DNA from: Roseovarius sp. MMSF_3350
GTDB lineage: Bacteria > Pseudomonadota > Alphaproteobacteria > Rhodobacterales > Rhodobacteraceae
Length of the DNA stretch: 64,000 nt
NCBI RefSeq assembly: GCF_030733425.1
Contig: NZ_JASHIZ010000019.1
Coordinates: forward strand, 26,060 to 90,059
Reading direction: 5' to 3'
The notes beneath the pieces were generated by a model that was not told where the DNA came from, ran no database searches, and worked only from the letters and a program-made list of their open reading frames with translations. Made by a program: the position numbers and the translations under genes. Positions 53,113 through 61,781 of this stretch are shown piece after piece (the stretch's first letter is position 1; every line of letters begins with the position of its first letter).

Positions 53113-53294
53113 ATGGGCATTCGGCAGCGTTGCAGCCTGCCTGAATATCCGAGATCGCGGAGAACGGCTTTCCGCTCGAGCTTCCGTGCCAGCTCCGTCT
53201 CGCCTGTTCGGCGCAGCTCTCTATGCCGCCACCACGAGGCGGCGGTCGTGCGCAACACGCGCAAGACACCTGTTTGCATGGGAATGCCCTTCAT

Positions 53295-53597
53295 ACGGAA
53301 AAACAGACCGGAACCCGGCCCGGACCCATTTGAGGGACCCCAAAGGCCCTCATCCGTCAGTCACAAAACCTGAAGAACACTTTCTCTTTTCGCGCGTACG
53401 GACCTTATTCTTCTCAAAAACCAATGTGTCCTCACCAAACGGCTCAATACCGCGCGGTCTCTAGAAACCCTTGATTTGGAACAGCAAATTCAGATCGGCA
53501 GGCAACATCGGCAATACATATCGGCAAAACCTTGCCTTGGAACAGGAAATATGTATATTTTTCCATTGCTTAGAAAATAAACAGATCAGCAAAAAAG
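53295..53597. other. AT-richer intergenic region, no gene recognised
   Basis: This region lies between the small minus-strand frames and the fic remnant. It is AT-richer around 53540-53590 than its surroundings. I see no reading frame with support. Confidence 0.4.
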
Positions 53598-54684
53598 CTG
53601 GAAACACCCGCCAGAATCGAACGCTGCCTCTTCGAGGAGCATATTCCAACAGAATTGGCCGACCTTTCTGTCGACATCCGGAGGGAAGCCACCGGGCTGA
53701 GACAAGGGCTGCTCCCTGACCGCGCAGCCGAGCTAGCCGATCTCGTCTACGTAATGAACTGCTACTACTCCAACCTGATCGAAGGATACAACACGCGCCC
53801 CCGCGACATTGAAAGGTCGCTGGCCGGCGGTGAGCTTGAGGAAGAAACACGCCCTCTCGCCCTTGAGGCCCGGGCGCACGTCATCGTTCAATGGGCCATC
53901 GATAAGATGCATCGCAAGGGCACCCTGCACCGCCCCACATCTGTCGAATTCCTGACTTGGGTCCATAAGAGCTTCTACGACGAGATGCCTGACGAGTTTC
54001 GGATCATCGAACACTCCGACGACCCACAAGAGACCATCATTCCGGGACGCATGCGCCAGGATGACGATCGAGAAGTAGCGGTCGGGCGCCACCTACCTCC
54101 TCCATCGTCGCGCGTTGAGGCGCGGTCTTCGAGCGGAAGGATCATCGCGATCGCGTCTGCACATCACCGGCTGAACTACGTCCACCCTTTCCCGGATGGT
54201 AACGGCCGTGTCAGCAGACTAATGTCTCGTGCCATGGCCCTCACAGCCGGGATCGGCGGTCAAGGGCTCTGGTCCGTATTGCGTCGGCTGGCCCGCGGGC
54301 TGACCGATCGGGGTGAGTACAAACGGTTGATGGATCTCGCGGATAGTCCCCGACGAGGAGACCGGGACGGGCGCGGAAATCTCTCAGAGGCGGCATTGAA
54401 AACGTTCAGCGAATGGTTCCTGAAAGTGACGCTCGACCAAATCACGTTCTCAGCAAGACTGTTCGATCTCGGCGGTTCTTCGGCATGGTGCACTGGAACG
54501 AGGCGACGCGCAGATTGTGCTGAAGACGTCCGAGCGTACTGCTCGCAACACGCTGAACAAACTGACCGCTGCCGGATACCTGACTTCCGTCTCGCCGAAG
54601 AGGCCAGTTCGGTTGGCGTTTCAGTTGGATTATCGAGAGCGGCTCTTTCCAAACCTTTTTGGTGATGGTGACCTCACACAATAA
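53598..54684 (+). pseudogene. fic: Fic-family protein gene, decayed (internal deletions and frameshift)
   Basis: The frame encodes a Fic AMP-transferase of the type with an N-terminal inhibitory helix: NCYYSNLIEGYNTRPRDIE (the SNLIEG inhibitory motif) and the catalytic HPFPDGNGRVSR. Signs of decay: no ATG at the expected start (the frame opens upstream of 53655 without one), a shortened stretch before SSSGRIIAIASAHHRLNY, and loss of frame after FSARLFDLGG (about 54470). The expected C-terminus continues in another frame (LERGDAQIVLKTSERTARN to YRERLFPNLFGDG) to a stop at 54684. The protein is probably not functional. Confidence 0.75.
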
Positions 54685-54770
54685 CTCTAGGGATTTAGGG
54701 TGTAATGCCTGACCACAGATTTCTTCCATGGCCTGGGAGATTTCTATCAAGGCTCGCTCGTGTGTCACTT

Positions 54771-54786
54771 GTCCACCGCGGTGGAC
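54771..54786. repeat. parS: parS-like centromere palindrome, copy 1
   Basis: GTCCACCGCGGTGGAC is a perfect 16-bp palindrome, identical to the copy at 54880-54895. RepABC plasmids carry 16-bp parS palindromes with GT ends and a GC core that bind RepB. Position just after repC fits. Confidence 0.72.
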
Positions 54787-54879
54787 ACCTGCTGGTCTGA
54801 GATAAACTGAAGAACCACCACGCGCCGCTAGGTGCGTTTGGATAGTTGTGGTTGCCATGACCGCTGCTTCCCGTTCGAA

Positions 54880-54895
54880 GTCCACCGCGGTGGAC
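54880..54895. repeat. parS: parS-like centromere palindrome, copy 2
   Basis: The same 16-bp palindrome GTCCACCGCGGTGGAC lies 1 base beyond the repC stop at 54897. Two identical palindromes 109 bases apart, next to repC, are unlikely by chance and are the best candidates for the RepB binding centromere. Confidence 0.75.
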
Positions 54896-54896
54896 A

Positions 54897-55952
54897 TTAG
54901 ACGGTTTGCTCATTGGTTTCGGACAGTCGCTTGATCAAAGCTAATGGATCAAATTGGTTTTGCCTTTGACCCAGGGTGATACTGTGGAAATACGCTCCAA
55001 AATCCCTGATGCGTTTTCCGAGCTGTAGCATGATGAAGATCGCGCATGATGCTTTCTGCGTTCCTACAGCATTCTTGGCTTTCTCGAAAGTTTCTGGGTG
55101 AATGCCCATCATGGGTGCAAGTGTTCGAGCATGGTTTTCAATGTCCAACCAGTTTCTAAGTCTCTCTGTGGAGAACGATGTCGCCTGATCGCAGACTGAG
55201 GTTAGCAAGTCTGGTTTCAGGGTCTCATCGCCTATGTTGCTATCTAAATCTTTTTTTTCTTCTTTAGACTTAGATTGATGCCGGACAGATTGTCCGTCAT
55301 TGGCGGGCAGTTGCATTTTTTCTGGTGGATCATCCGGGGTGGATAAACTCTGGCATTCTGCGTCCGTGTCGGAGAGCAGTGCGCGGTATTCGGGGAGGCT
55401 TAGCTTCCTGCGTAGAGTTTTTCGTGCGTGGTTGATGAATGTGTTGTTGGGATCATGCTCTTCCAAATGGGCGAGCTTTGTGAGGATCTGTTTGCGGACA
55501 AATATCCGATCCCGCCGGTTATTCTCCATTTCTTGCGCGATGGTGATAAGCTCGCTCGCACGTTGGAGCAAGGGTGCAAGCGACAATCCAAAACTGATGC
55601 ACTCCCCGCCGGATGAGCGAACGCGGTAGCGCTTTCGGTTCGAGCTGTCATTGCGCTTGATGAATCCGAGTTCGACGAAGCGGTTGATGTGCCTGCGAAG
55701 TGTCCGTTCGTCGATGCCGCCAACTCGTTGGCAGATTGAATTGTTCGACGCAAAAACCGTTTCGCCGTGGCCAGGTTTCAAAAAGCTGAGCATTGCTTGA
55801 AGGGTCTGGATGTGGCCAGGGCGAAGCCCGAACACGCTGCGCGCGTCTCTCAGGGCCCGGAAGATGGTCCAGATATCGATTTCAGATGCGGGAGTTGAGC
55901 CGCATGATGCATCTGCACCAGCAACCTCGATTGGTAGTTTTGTAAATGCCAT
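54897..55952 (-). CDS. repC: Plasmid replication initiator RepC
   Basis: This 351-residue protein is the initiator of a repABC replicon. It has the RepC start (IWTIFRALRDARSVFGLRPGHIQTLQAMLSF), a winged-helix part (NSICQRVGGIDERTLRRHINRFVELGFI, about residues 70-97) and a C-terminal region with WLDIENHARTLAPMMGIHPET. The origin of repABC plasmids lies within repC itself. It is shorter than many RepC proteins (about 400 residues) but has the family pattern throughout. It follows repB after a 238-base gap that should contain the countertranscribed RNA. Confidence 0.88.
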   Translation of the reverse strand: MAFTKLPIEVAGADASCGSTPASEIDIWTIFRALRDARSVFGLRPGHIQTLQAMLSFLKPGHGETVFASNNSICQRVGGIDERTLRRHINRFVELGFIKRNDSSNRKRYRVRSSGGECISFGLSLAPLLQRASELITIAQEMENNRRDRIFVRKQILTKLAHLEEHDPNNTFINHARKTLRRKLSLPEYRALLSDTDAECQSLSTPDDPPEKMQLPANDGQSVRHQSKSKEEKKDLDSNIGDETLKPDLLTSVCDQATSFSTERLRNWLDIENHARTLAPMMGIHPETFEKAKNAVGTQKASCAIFIMLQLGKRIRDFGAYFHSITLGQRQNQFDPLALIKRLSETNEQTV

Positions 55953-56190
55953 GATTTGATCACGATGACCGTTTGGCCCACAGCTTCCCTGTCTCCTCCC
56001 AAGATTTTATCTGGGAAAAGGCAATAAAAATCGGTTCACCGAATCGGTGACTCTTGACCGGTTTGCTGGAGGTTGCTACATCATGGGTGCAAATCGAATG
56101 ATGAGGGCTCTCCAGGGGAAACTTTGGGGGGCTCTTTTCTTTCTGGTCTTCGCTTTTCTCCTTTGCTCGGGTTCCTCTATGTGGCTTGGG
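55953..56190 (+). ncRNA. Candidate countertranscribed RNA (inc) region between repB and repC
   Basis: In repABC plasmids, an antisense RNA from the repB-repC gap controls RepC. On the plus strand here, TTGACC (56054-56059) and TACATC (56077-56082) are 17 bases apart, a fair sigma70 promoter directed against repC mRNA. A hairpin TCACCG-AAT-CGGTGA (about 56035-56049) lies near it and could be the structure that hides the repC start. I could not find a clear terminator, so the RNA end is unknown. Confidence 0.45.
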
Positions 56191-57159
56191 TTAAGACCCA
56201 GAGCCGCTCTCATTCCGCCAAGTATCGAAGAGTTGCAAAAGCGCCGCTTCTGCACGCTCCTCGAGCCACTGGCCGAATTCCGGGTTGTCCTTTTTGGCGA
56301 TCTTGATAGCGATCGCTTTCTGATCGACTGTCAGCGTTCCGACAGTGTCGCCGCTCTCATTCTTGACGACGGACGTCACGCCGCGATTGGTCGGTTCTTT
56401 GTCTGCACGCGCCTTGTGCGAGCAAGCAGAATAGACCGCCTGAAATCTCTCGGGGCTTGGAGTGTCGTCGGGTAGGGCGGCGATCACCTCTTTGGCCGAA
56501 TTCACCAAGTCTACCTTTCCCGATAGGGCCGCTAAATCACCCCACTGCCGTCTTCCGATGCCATGTGCCGGCCCGATAAGCTGAACAAGCCCATCAGGCA
56601 GTTGATCGATAACGACCCGGTGGTTGGACACGCCTTGCCGGGTTAACCCCAAAGCATCCTGAATGACGCCGGGCTTGTACCCAACTTCCTGCATCTCCCT
56701 GATAAACAAAGATTTTTCGATGAAAGACGGATCAAGTCGAAGGTTGTTCTCTTGACCCTGTGCGATAAGCGAGGCGTCGTCGTCCAATGTGCGAACGATT
56801 GCCTTGACCGTTCCTCCGATCTTGCGGATCGCTGCCAGTCTACGGCGGCCGTAGATGATGCGGTATCTGTCGGGTTGGCCCGATGGGCGGACCATGATCG
56901 GCACTTGTTGGCCATGCTTGCGAATGCTCTCGGCAAGCTCGTCGATACTCGTATCTTCCAGCACCAACCGATCGCGAAGGCCATCCATGTCAATCTGATC
57001 GGGTTCGATGTCCCGGATCGAATTGGCCGTGATTTCGCGCAAGGAGTCCCGCAAACCGCCAACAGAGCCGGGCAGCTTTGCAGTTTTTTGCAGGGTAGGG
57101 GAGGGAGCCGCGCTCTCTTTTTCGTCCTTCGGAGGTTGGTTGAAAATGTTTCTGGCCAT
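56191..57159 (-). CDS. repB: Plasmid partition protein RepB (ParB family)
   Basis: The 322-residue protein has the RepB start MARNIFNQPPKDEKES, a ParB N-terminal domain (LVLEDTSIDELAESIRKHGQQVPIMVR then YRIIYGRRRLAAIRKIGG, about residues 67-115) and a helix-turn-helix region (YKPGVIQDALGLTRQGVSNHR). It binds the parS palindromes and works with RepA in segregation. The ATG at 57159 overlaps the repA stop as TGATG. The frame from 57174 is only five residues longer. Confidence 0.92.
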   Translation of the reverse strand: MARNIFNQPPKDEKESAAPSPTLQKTAKLPGSVGGLRDSLREITANSIRDIEPDQIDMDGLRDRLVLEDTSIDELAESIRKHGQQVPIMVRPSGQPDRYRIIYGRRRLAAIRKIGGTVKAIVRTLDDDASLIAQGQENNLRLDPSFIEKSLFIREMQEVGYKPGVIQDALGLTRQGVSNHRVVIDQLPDGLVQLIGPAHGIGRRQWGDLAALSGKVDLVNSAKEVIAALPDDTPSPERFQAVYSACSHKARADKEPTNRGVTSVVKNESGDTVGTLTVDQKAIAIKIAKKDNPEFGQWLEERAEAALLQLFDTWRNESGSGS

Positions 57160-58358
57160 CAGCGACGCCCCCATGCCATTTGGATCGTCTGCTCCAGTTC
57201 ATCGGCAACGCCGTTCACGCTGGTCAGAGCGCGATCAATCGTTTTCCTGATGAACTGGCCGGGATCAACTTCATAGACGGTCTGCTGGGTCATTCCGGCG
57301 TCAGAGATTGCGGTAGACTTCAGCATGGGTTCAGTCATGACCTGGCCGGCGAGAATTGATCTCAGGTAGCCAGCCATTTGGGTCTGTGGCCCATCTGACG
57401 GCTCATATCTTGTGATCAGGAATTTGACGAAATCCCATGTCACACGGCGTCCAATCGCTTCTTCAACGGCCTTTACCGTTTCTGACGCAAGTTTCAGGAA
57501 TTGGCTCATGGAAGCGATATCTAGCATGCCTGGTACGACCGTCACCAGGAGCCCTGTAGAGGCCGCCAATGCCGTGAGAGTCAGAAAGCCGAGTTGAGGA
57601 GGGCAGTCGATCAGTACGATGTCGTAACGTGCCTCTACCTCCTCGAGTGCCAAGGCGAGGCGCTCCGCAAAAATGGGCTGCATCCGACGGGCGAGCGCGT
57701 TTGCTGTCTCGGTTTCGTACTCCGAGAGCATCAAGCCGGCCGGAACCATGTCGAGCTTGTGAAAGTAGGTCTTTTGGATCACGTCAGAGAGCGGAACCTG
57801 ATCCTCATATCTCAGAGCATCATAGATTGTTCCGCCTTCGGCGAACTCGAGTTCGGGCCGAAAGCCGAAAAATGTGGTCAAACTTGCTTGCGGATCGAGA
57901 TCCAAGACCAAAACACGGTAGCCGCGCAAGGCGTACCGCTGTGCAAGATGTATCGTCGCTGTTGTTTTCGACGAACCACCTTTGAAATTGACGACAGATA
58001 GCACCTGAAGTCGGTCGCCATCGCGTCGACCTGGCCGATAAGATTCGGCATTCTTTCCCGTGCGCTCCAAGATATTGCGCAATTCGTCCACTTCTTGGGC
58101 TGTGTAGAACCGGTGCCCGCGGTTATCAGTATGCACTTCCGGGAAGCTATCGTCCTTGTGCCGGTTGCGCAGGTTAGACGTGCTTACGCGCAGGAGACCA
58201 GCGACTTCGGTCGAGCTGAAACGCCGCAAGGCTTTACGCTCTTCGGGTTCGAAGGCGATCTTCATCTGCCGATCCAAGGACTCGGCCAGATTGTCGGCAA
58301 ACGTGCCGATGTCAGAAGAGCCTATGCCTTGCGCATATCCAACGTTACGATCATCCAT
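57159..58358 (-). CDS. repA: Plasmid partition ATPase RepA (ParA family)
   Basis: The 399-residue protein has an N-terminal MerR-like DNA-binding part (STEVAGLLRVSTSNLRNRHKD then HRFYTAQEVDELRNIL, residues 49-93) and a ParA ATPase domain with the deviant Walker A KGGSSKTT (about residues 124-131) and DLDPQASLTTFFG. It segregates the plasmid and, as in other repABC systems, represses the repABC promoter. An inverted repeat 63 bases upstream (58421-58442) is the likely operator. Confidence 0.93.
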   Translation of the reverse strand: MDDRNVGYAQGIGSSDIGTFADNLAESLDRQMKIAFEPEERKALRRFSSTEVAGLLRVSTSNLRNRHKDDSFPEVHTDNRGHRFYTAQEVDELRNILERTGKNAESYRPGRRDGDRLQVLSVVNFKGGSSKTTATIHLAQRYALRGYRVLVLDLDPQASLTTFFGFRPELEFAEGGTIYDALRYEDQVPLSDVIQKTYFHKLDMVPAGLMLSEYETETANALARRMQPIFAERLALALEEVEARYDIVLIDCPPQLGFLTLTALAASTGLLVTVVPGMLDIASMSQFLKLASETVKAVEEAIGRRVTWDFVKFLITRYEPSDGPQTQMAGYLRSILAGQVMTEPMLKSTAISDAGMTQQTVYEVDPGQFIRKTIDRALTSVNGVADELEQTIQMAWGRR

Positions 58359-58420
58359 ATCCTGCCGCCCGCTCTTGGCCTCTGTTAAGGCTCTTGGTCA
58401 TTTTGACGACGCACAACGTG

Positions 58421-58442
58421 TCTGACGCAATTTGCCGTCAGA
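58421..58442. promoter_or_regulatory. Inverted repeat upstream of repA (candidate RepA operator)
   Basis: TCTGACG-CAATTTGC-CGTCAGA has perfect 7-base arms and lies 63 bases upstream of the repA start. RepA/RepB of repABC plasmids repress their own operon by binding such a site. This is inference from position and symmetry. Confidence 0.55.
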
Positions 58443-58643
58443 ATGGGAATGCCACGATCCAGCGAGTCCGGCAAGAAGAATCTAGATGTAGTGCAAAAGT
58501 TATCCACAACACCAATTTCAATCAAGCTGTCGGATCTTGGTTACGATATTGAAATTGATAATGAAAAACTCGATTTTATGGAGCGCCTCTTCGAAAAAAG
58601 GGAACGTTTCCCGCCGAGAAACAGACTAGGCATTATTGGTTGA
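58443..58643 (+). CDS. Possible small protein upstream of repA
   Basis: The 66-codon frame begins MGMPRSSESGKKNLDVVQKL and is read away from repA. It shows a plausible basic/acidic mix but no known domain and no strong ribosome-binding site. It could be a non-coding open frame. The remaining bases to 58822 hold no gene that I can support. Confidence 0.22.
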   Translation: MGMPRSSESGKKNLDVVQKLSTTPISIKLSDLGYDIEIDNEKLDFMERLFEKRERFPPRNRLGIIG

Positions 58644-58822
58644 TGGTACCGCTGAATCAGTGCGAACCGAATGATTCTTCAAATTTTTTGGACTACAACA
58701 GGTTCCGTTGCGATGGCGCATCGGCGCATTTCCGTCGCCGCACCTGCAGGGCGATGGCTTTGCTTGTGGAGCGAGATGGATGTACACTGAACGTTGTTTT
58801 ATCCATGCCTTGAGAGGACAAG

Positions 58823-59050
58823 ATGCAAGTCGTTAAATGGGGGAGTTATCTAGCTGTCCGTTTGCCCGCCGAACTTGTGCTTGAACTCGGCTTGAAGGAA
58901 GGTGATGAGATCGACCTCGTCAAAGACGATGGTGCTGTGCGTGTTCGGCGTAAGCCTCGCGTGGATGAAATCCTCAAAGCACTGAAGCGGTTTCGGGGCA
59001 AGCTGCCCAAGGAGACGCGTATGTGTCGCGACGCGGTGCATGAACGCTGA
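58823..59050 (+). CDS. vapB: AbrB-type antitoxin (VapB/MazE-like)
   Basis: The 75-residue protein has the AbrB swapped-hairpin (MQVVKWGSYLAVRLPAELVLELGLKEGDEI, residues 1-30) and an Arg/Lys-rich tail that should contact a PIN toxin. GAGAGGA lies in front of the ATG. The next gene, a vapC-type toxin, overlaps it by 11 bases but is broken. The antitoxin may remain to neutralise related toxins or may be decaying. Confidence 0.8.
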   Translation: MQVVKWGSYLAVRLPAELVLELGLKEGDEIDLVKDDGAVRVRRKPRVDEILKALKRFRGKLPKETRMCRDAVHER

Positions 59051-59414
59051 GTTCGCAGATGCGAATGCCGTTTTCTACCTATTTGCAGACGATCCAAAGG
59101 CGGAGCGGGCCGAGGAGATACAAGGGTAGGGGTCCCGGACCAGTGTTCAGGTGCTGAACGCAGGGGTAGTTAAGTGTCGGAAGAGTGCAGGGTTCAGCCG
59201 GGAGGACACCGCATCCTTTCTTCTGGCACGTCATGACTGGCTATTTTCCGAAAGACCAAGCCACTCGACGCTCTCGAGCTGCGATCTACACTTGCCTCAA
59301 GCATCTGGTCGGAACGCTGTCAGTTGGGCATTATCCAAGAGTGGCACAAATTGGGTTGCGCTAACCGCGGTTCGTGTGCCATTGACTTATACGTCAGCGA
59401 AGCATAAATGGTAA
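59040..59414 (+). pseudogene. vapC: vapC-type PIN-domain toxin, truncated by a stop and frameshift
   Basis: The frame MNAEFADANAVFYLFADDPKA (first catalytic Asp D7) is the start of a PIN-domain RNase, but stops at codon 30 (TAG, 59127-59129). Downstream, another frame (QVLNAGVVKCRKSAGF from about 59151) matches the QVLNEF helix expected next in VapC, so the gene is broken by a stop and a frame change. The conserved second acidic half cannot be found intact. The toxin is dead. Confidence 0.68.
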
Positions 59415-59420
59415 CTTAGA

Positions 59421-59762
59421 ATGACACGATTGCAGACGGTGGTGGAACTGCCCGAATTCCAAAGGCGCGCCAAAGCAATCATGTCTGAGCAAGAGCGCGA
59501 GGCTGCAATCAACTACATTGCCGGCAATCCTGATGATGGGGTTTCTCTCGGCGGTGGGCTTCGCAAGATTCGCATCCCAAGAGTTGGGGGCGGTAAGAGC
59601 GGCGGTTTCAGGACGTTGTATGTATTTGGCGGGAACCATATGCCGATCTTTTTGATCACGATCTTTGCCAAGAACGAAAAGGCCAACCTGTCCAAGGCTG
59701 AACAAGCCGCGGCAGTCGAAATGAGCAAAGCGCTTGTCGCAAGGTATGGAGACGCAACATGA
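59421..59762 (+). CDS. RelE/HigB-type toxin
   Basis: The 113-residue protein has a RelE-like fold pattern: LPEFQRRAKAIMSEQEREAAINYIAGNP, LRKIRIPRVGGGKSGGFRTLYVF and FLITIFAKNEKANLSKAEQ. RIPRVGGGKSGGFRT resembles the phosphate-binding loop of RelE/HigB mRNA interferases. The antitoxin gene follows with 4 bases overlap. Toxin-first order is typical of higBA-type modules. Confidence 0.78.
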   Translation: MTRLQTVVELPEFQRRAKAIMSEQEREAAINYIAGNPDDGVSLGGGLRKIRIPRVGGGKSGGFRTLYVFGGNHMPIFLITIFAKNEKANLSKAEQAAAVEMSKALVARYGDAT

Positions 59763-60052
59763 CTGCATATGAATCGGTGTCGAAAGGCCTGGAAGAGGCC
59801 TTGGCATTCGCAGATGGAAACATGACGGCCGCCAAGGTCCATGAGGTATCCGTTGTCGATGTCGATGTGGCCGAAGTTCGCCAAAAAACTGGTCTCTCAC
59901 AGGCTGAATTCGCCCGAAGCATAGGAGTAGCAAAGGGCACGCTCTTGAACTGGGAACATGGGCGTCGACACCCGACGGGCCCTGCTCAAGTCCTGCTGGC
60001 CTTGATCGCAAAGAAGCCATCGGTCGTGCAGGATCTGCTGCGAGGCGCTTGA
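59759..60052 (+). CDS. XRE-family antitoxin (HigA/MqsA-like)
   Basis: This 97-residue protein begins MTAYESVSKGLEEALAFADG and has a C-terminal helix-turn-helix (VAEVRQKTGLSQAEFARSIGV, then TLLNWEHGRRHPTG, residues about 37-72). It neutralises the RelE-type toxin and represses the operon. It overlaps the toxin gene by ATGA. It fits the HigA/RelB-like XRE antitoxins. Confidence 0.82.
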   Translation: MTAYESVSKGLEEALAFADGNMTAAKVHEVSVVDVDVAEVRQKTGLSQAEFARSIGVAKGTLLNWEHGRRHPTGPAQVLLALIAKKPSVVQDLLRGA

Positions 60053-60181
60053 TCTGTGGTGCAAGGTGATATCCCTTTGACGCTCCTTTCGAAGATACGG
60101 TCGATGAAGCCTGCAGATTGCTGAGCTCGCGAACGGGGTGAGCGATATCTCATTGGCTATGGGATAACTTTGCTCTCTAAA

Positions 60182-61065
60182 CTACTCCAACAATCCTAGC
60201 TTTTCCGCACGGTCCAGCAGCATCCTCACGGAAGAAGGCTGCCAGCTGGTCCGTCCACGAGGCGTGCGCTTACGCATGGATTCCAGCCGCTCGCAGATCG
60301 CCTGCAGCGTTATGTCAGGATCGGCACCTTTGATTGCCGCGACAATCGCGGGCAGGCGATCGTCGGTTTCGCGACGTCCAGTGCGTCCAAGCACTTCAGC
60401 GGGTAGAAACCCGTCGCGGATGTAGGCTTTCACGGCGCGGAGCAAGCGGCTTTGCGTCCAGTGCCGATCATGGGGCAGGGGGCCATTGATAATCCGCAAG
60501 ACGTCTTCCCAAGCCATATCGGGGCGCAAGCGGCGCACATGGGGCACCCAATCTTGCGCGGTCTCGTTCAGGCGCTCCATGTAGCCGTCCTGTCGCGCCA
60601 GCCGCACCTTACGCAGCGCGGCGGGATCCTTGGCGCTTAGCCCAGGATTGCCACCAACGCGACCTTTGGCGCGCGCGGAGGCAAGACCCGCCTTGGTACG
60701 CTCGCGGATCAGGGCGCGTTCGAATTCGGCAGCAGCGCCCAAAACCTGCAACGTAAACTTGCCTTGCGGCGATCCAGTGTCGATTGGGTCTTGGAGGGAG
60801 CGGAAGAAAGCTCCCTTGCCCTCCAGTGTTTCGATCACCTCGAGAAGGTGCGACAAAGACCGCGCAAGCCGGTCGATCCGCACGACGACCAGCGTGTCGC
60901 CGTGGTCCACGCGCTCCAGCACGCGTGCCAGCACCGGCCGGGCGCGATTGCCGCCGGAGGCGTGCTCTTCATGGATTTCTGCGCAGCTTGCGGATTTCAG
61001 GGCCTGCGACTGGGGCAGGGGGTCTGATCCTCGGTTGATACGCGCGCATAGCCAATAAGGGGCAT
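60182..61065 (-). pseudogene. Serine recombinase (resolvase/invertase) with a frameshift in a G-run
   Basis: The full protein would start MPLIGYARVSTEDQTP (ATG at 61065; Ser10 is the catalytic serine) and continue SQALKSASCAEIHEEHASGG, DTLVVVRIDRLARSLSHLLEVIE and a long C-terminal extension. In the sequence given, the frame shifts after DQTP at a run of five G (61018-61022; C on the coding strand): one more base would restore it. It is therefore off as read, but the defect lies in a homopolymer, so it could be a reading error or a phase-variable site. The gene otherwise looks intact. Confidence 0.8.
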
Positions 61066-61107
61066 GAAATCCGGCCGTTTGCAATTTAAGGTATCGCTAA
61101 TAAACGA

Positions 61108-61121
61108 CCGTTTGGAAACGG
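61108..61121. promoter_or_regulatory. Inverted repeat between recombinase and parD
   Basis: CCGTTT-GG-AAACGG has perfect 6-base arms and lies between two divergent genes. It could be a binding site of the serine recombinase (res-like) or an operator. I cannot tell which. Confidence 0.4.
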
Positions 61122-61158
61122 CGGCACGAACCTCCGCGACATTGACCGAATCCTCGCA

Positions 61159-61175
61159 TTGGCATATATTGCCAA
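61159..61175. promoter_or_regulatory. Inverted repeat at the parD start (candidate ParD operator)
   Basis: TTGGCA-TATAT-TGCCAA lies 17 bases before the parD ATG and overlaps the expected promoter, so it is a fair candidate for the operator bound by ParD. Confidence 0.55.
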
Positions 61176-61191
61176 CAAGGAGACTTGTTCC

Positions 61192-61449
61192 ATGGTGACA
61201 CGAAACGTTGTTCTGACCGAAACCCAGGACCAGTTGGTTCAGGCTTTGGTTGCCTCCGGACGTTATCAGAACGTCAGCGAGGCGATGCGCGCGGCGCTTC
61301 GCCTGCTGGAGCAGGAAGAAGCCCAACTCGCCGATATCCGGCAGGGGTTGTTCGAGGGTTTGGCGCAGGCAAAAGCGGGCGACTTTGCCGAAGGCAGTGG
61401 TGACGACGCGATCCGGCGGGCATTTCGGCAAGCGCGTGCATCTTCATGA
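61192..61449 (+). CDS. parD: ParD-type antitoxin
   Basis: The 85-residue protein has the ribbon-helix-helix start MVTRNVVLTETQDQLVQALV and the ASGRYQNVSEAMRAALRLL helix, then a C-terminal tail that binds ParE. The ATG at 61192 follows AAGGAGA, so the longer frame from 61159 is not used. The stop overlaps parE by ATGA. Confidence 0.88.
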   Translation: MVTRNVVLTETQDQLVQALVASGRYQNVSEAMRAALRLLEQEEAQLADIRQGLFEGLAQAKAGDFAEGSGDDAIRRAFRQARASS

Positions 61450-61781
61450 GCCGATCTCTTCGGCTGACCCGCCGCGCGGAGGCCAGCCTTGTCGAGATTG
61501 CCAAGTGGACGATCGAACAATTCGGGCTCAAACAGGCAGACCTTTATGAACCGGAACTGCTCACCCGCTGTCTGGCAATCCTGAACGGTCAGGCGCATAG
61601 TAGAAGCTGTGCGGTTCTGGTAGATGATGCGGCCGATCTGCGGTTTGCGAGGGCAGGGGAGCATTTCCTTGTGTACCTGGATCAGCCTGACGAGGTCATC
61701 ATCGTGGATATCCTGCATTCCCGGAGTGATCTTCCACGTCATGTCGCGGCGTTGGCGGCTCTCAGAAATGTTGACCTATAG
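61446..61781 (+). CDS. parE: ParE-type toxin
   Basis: The 111-residue protein reads MSRSLRLTRRAEASLVEIAK at its start and has RRAEASLVEIAKWTIEQFG and ADLRFARAGEHFLVYLD, followed by VIIVDILHSRSDLPRH, the ParE/RelE fold; ParE proteins inhibit DNA gyrase. It overlaps parD and the end of the convergent integrase gene by 6 bases. Confidence 0.85.
   Translation: MSRSLRLTRRAEASLVEIAKWTIEQFGLKQADLYEPELLTRCLAILNGQAHSRSCAVLVDDAADLRFARAGEHFLVYLDQPDEVIIVDILHSRSDLPRHVAALAALRNVDL

Noticed and set aside
54442..54897. A minus-strand frame that runs across the parS-like palindromes
   Set aside because: It contains both palindromes and then reads antisense through the fic remnant. No ribosome-binding site or family signal supports it.
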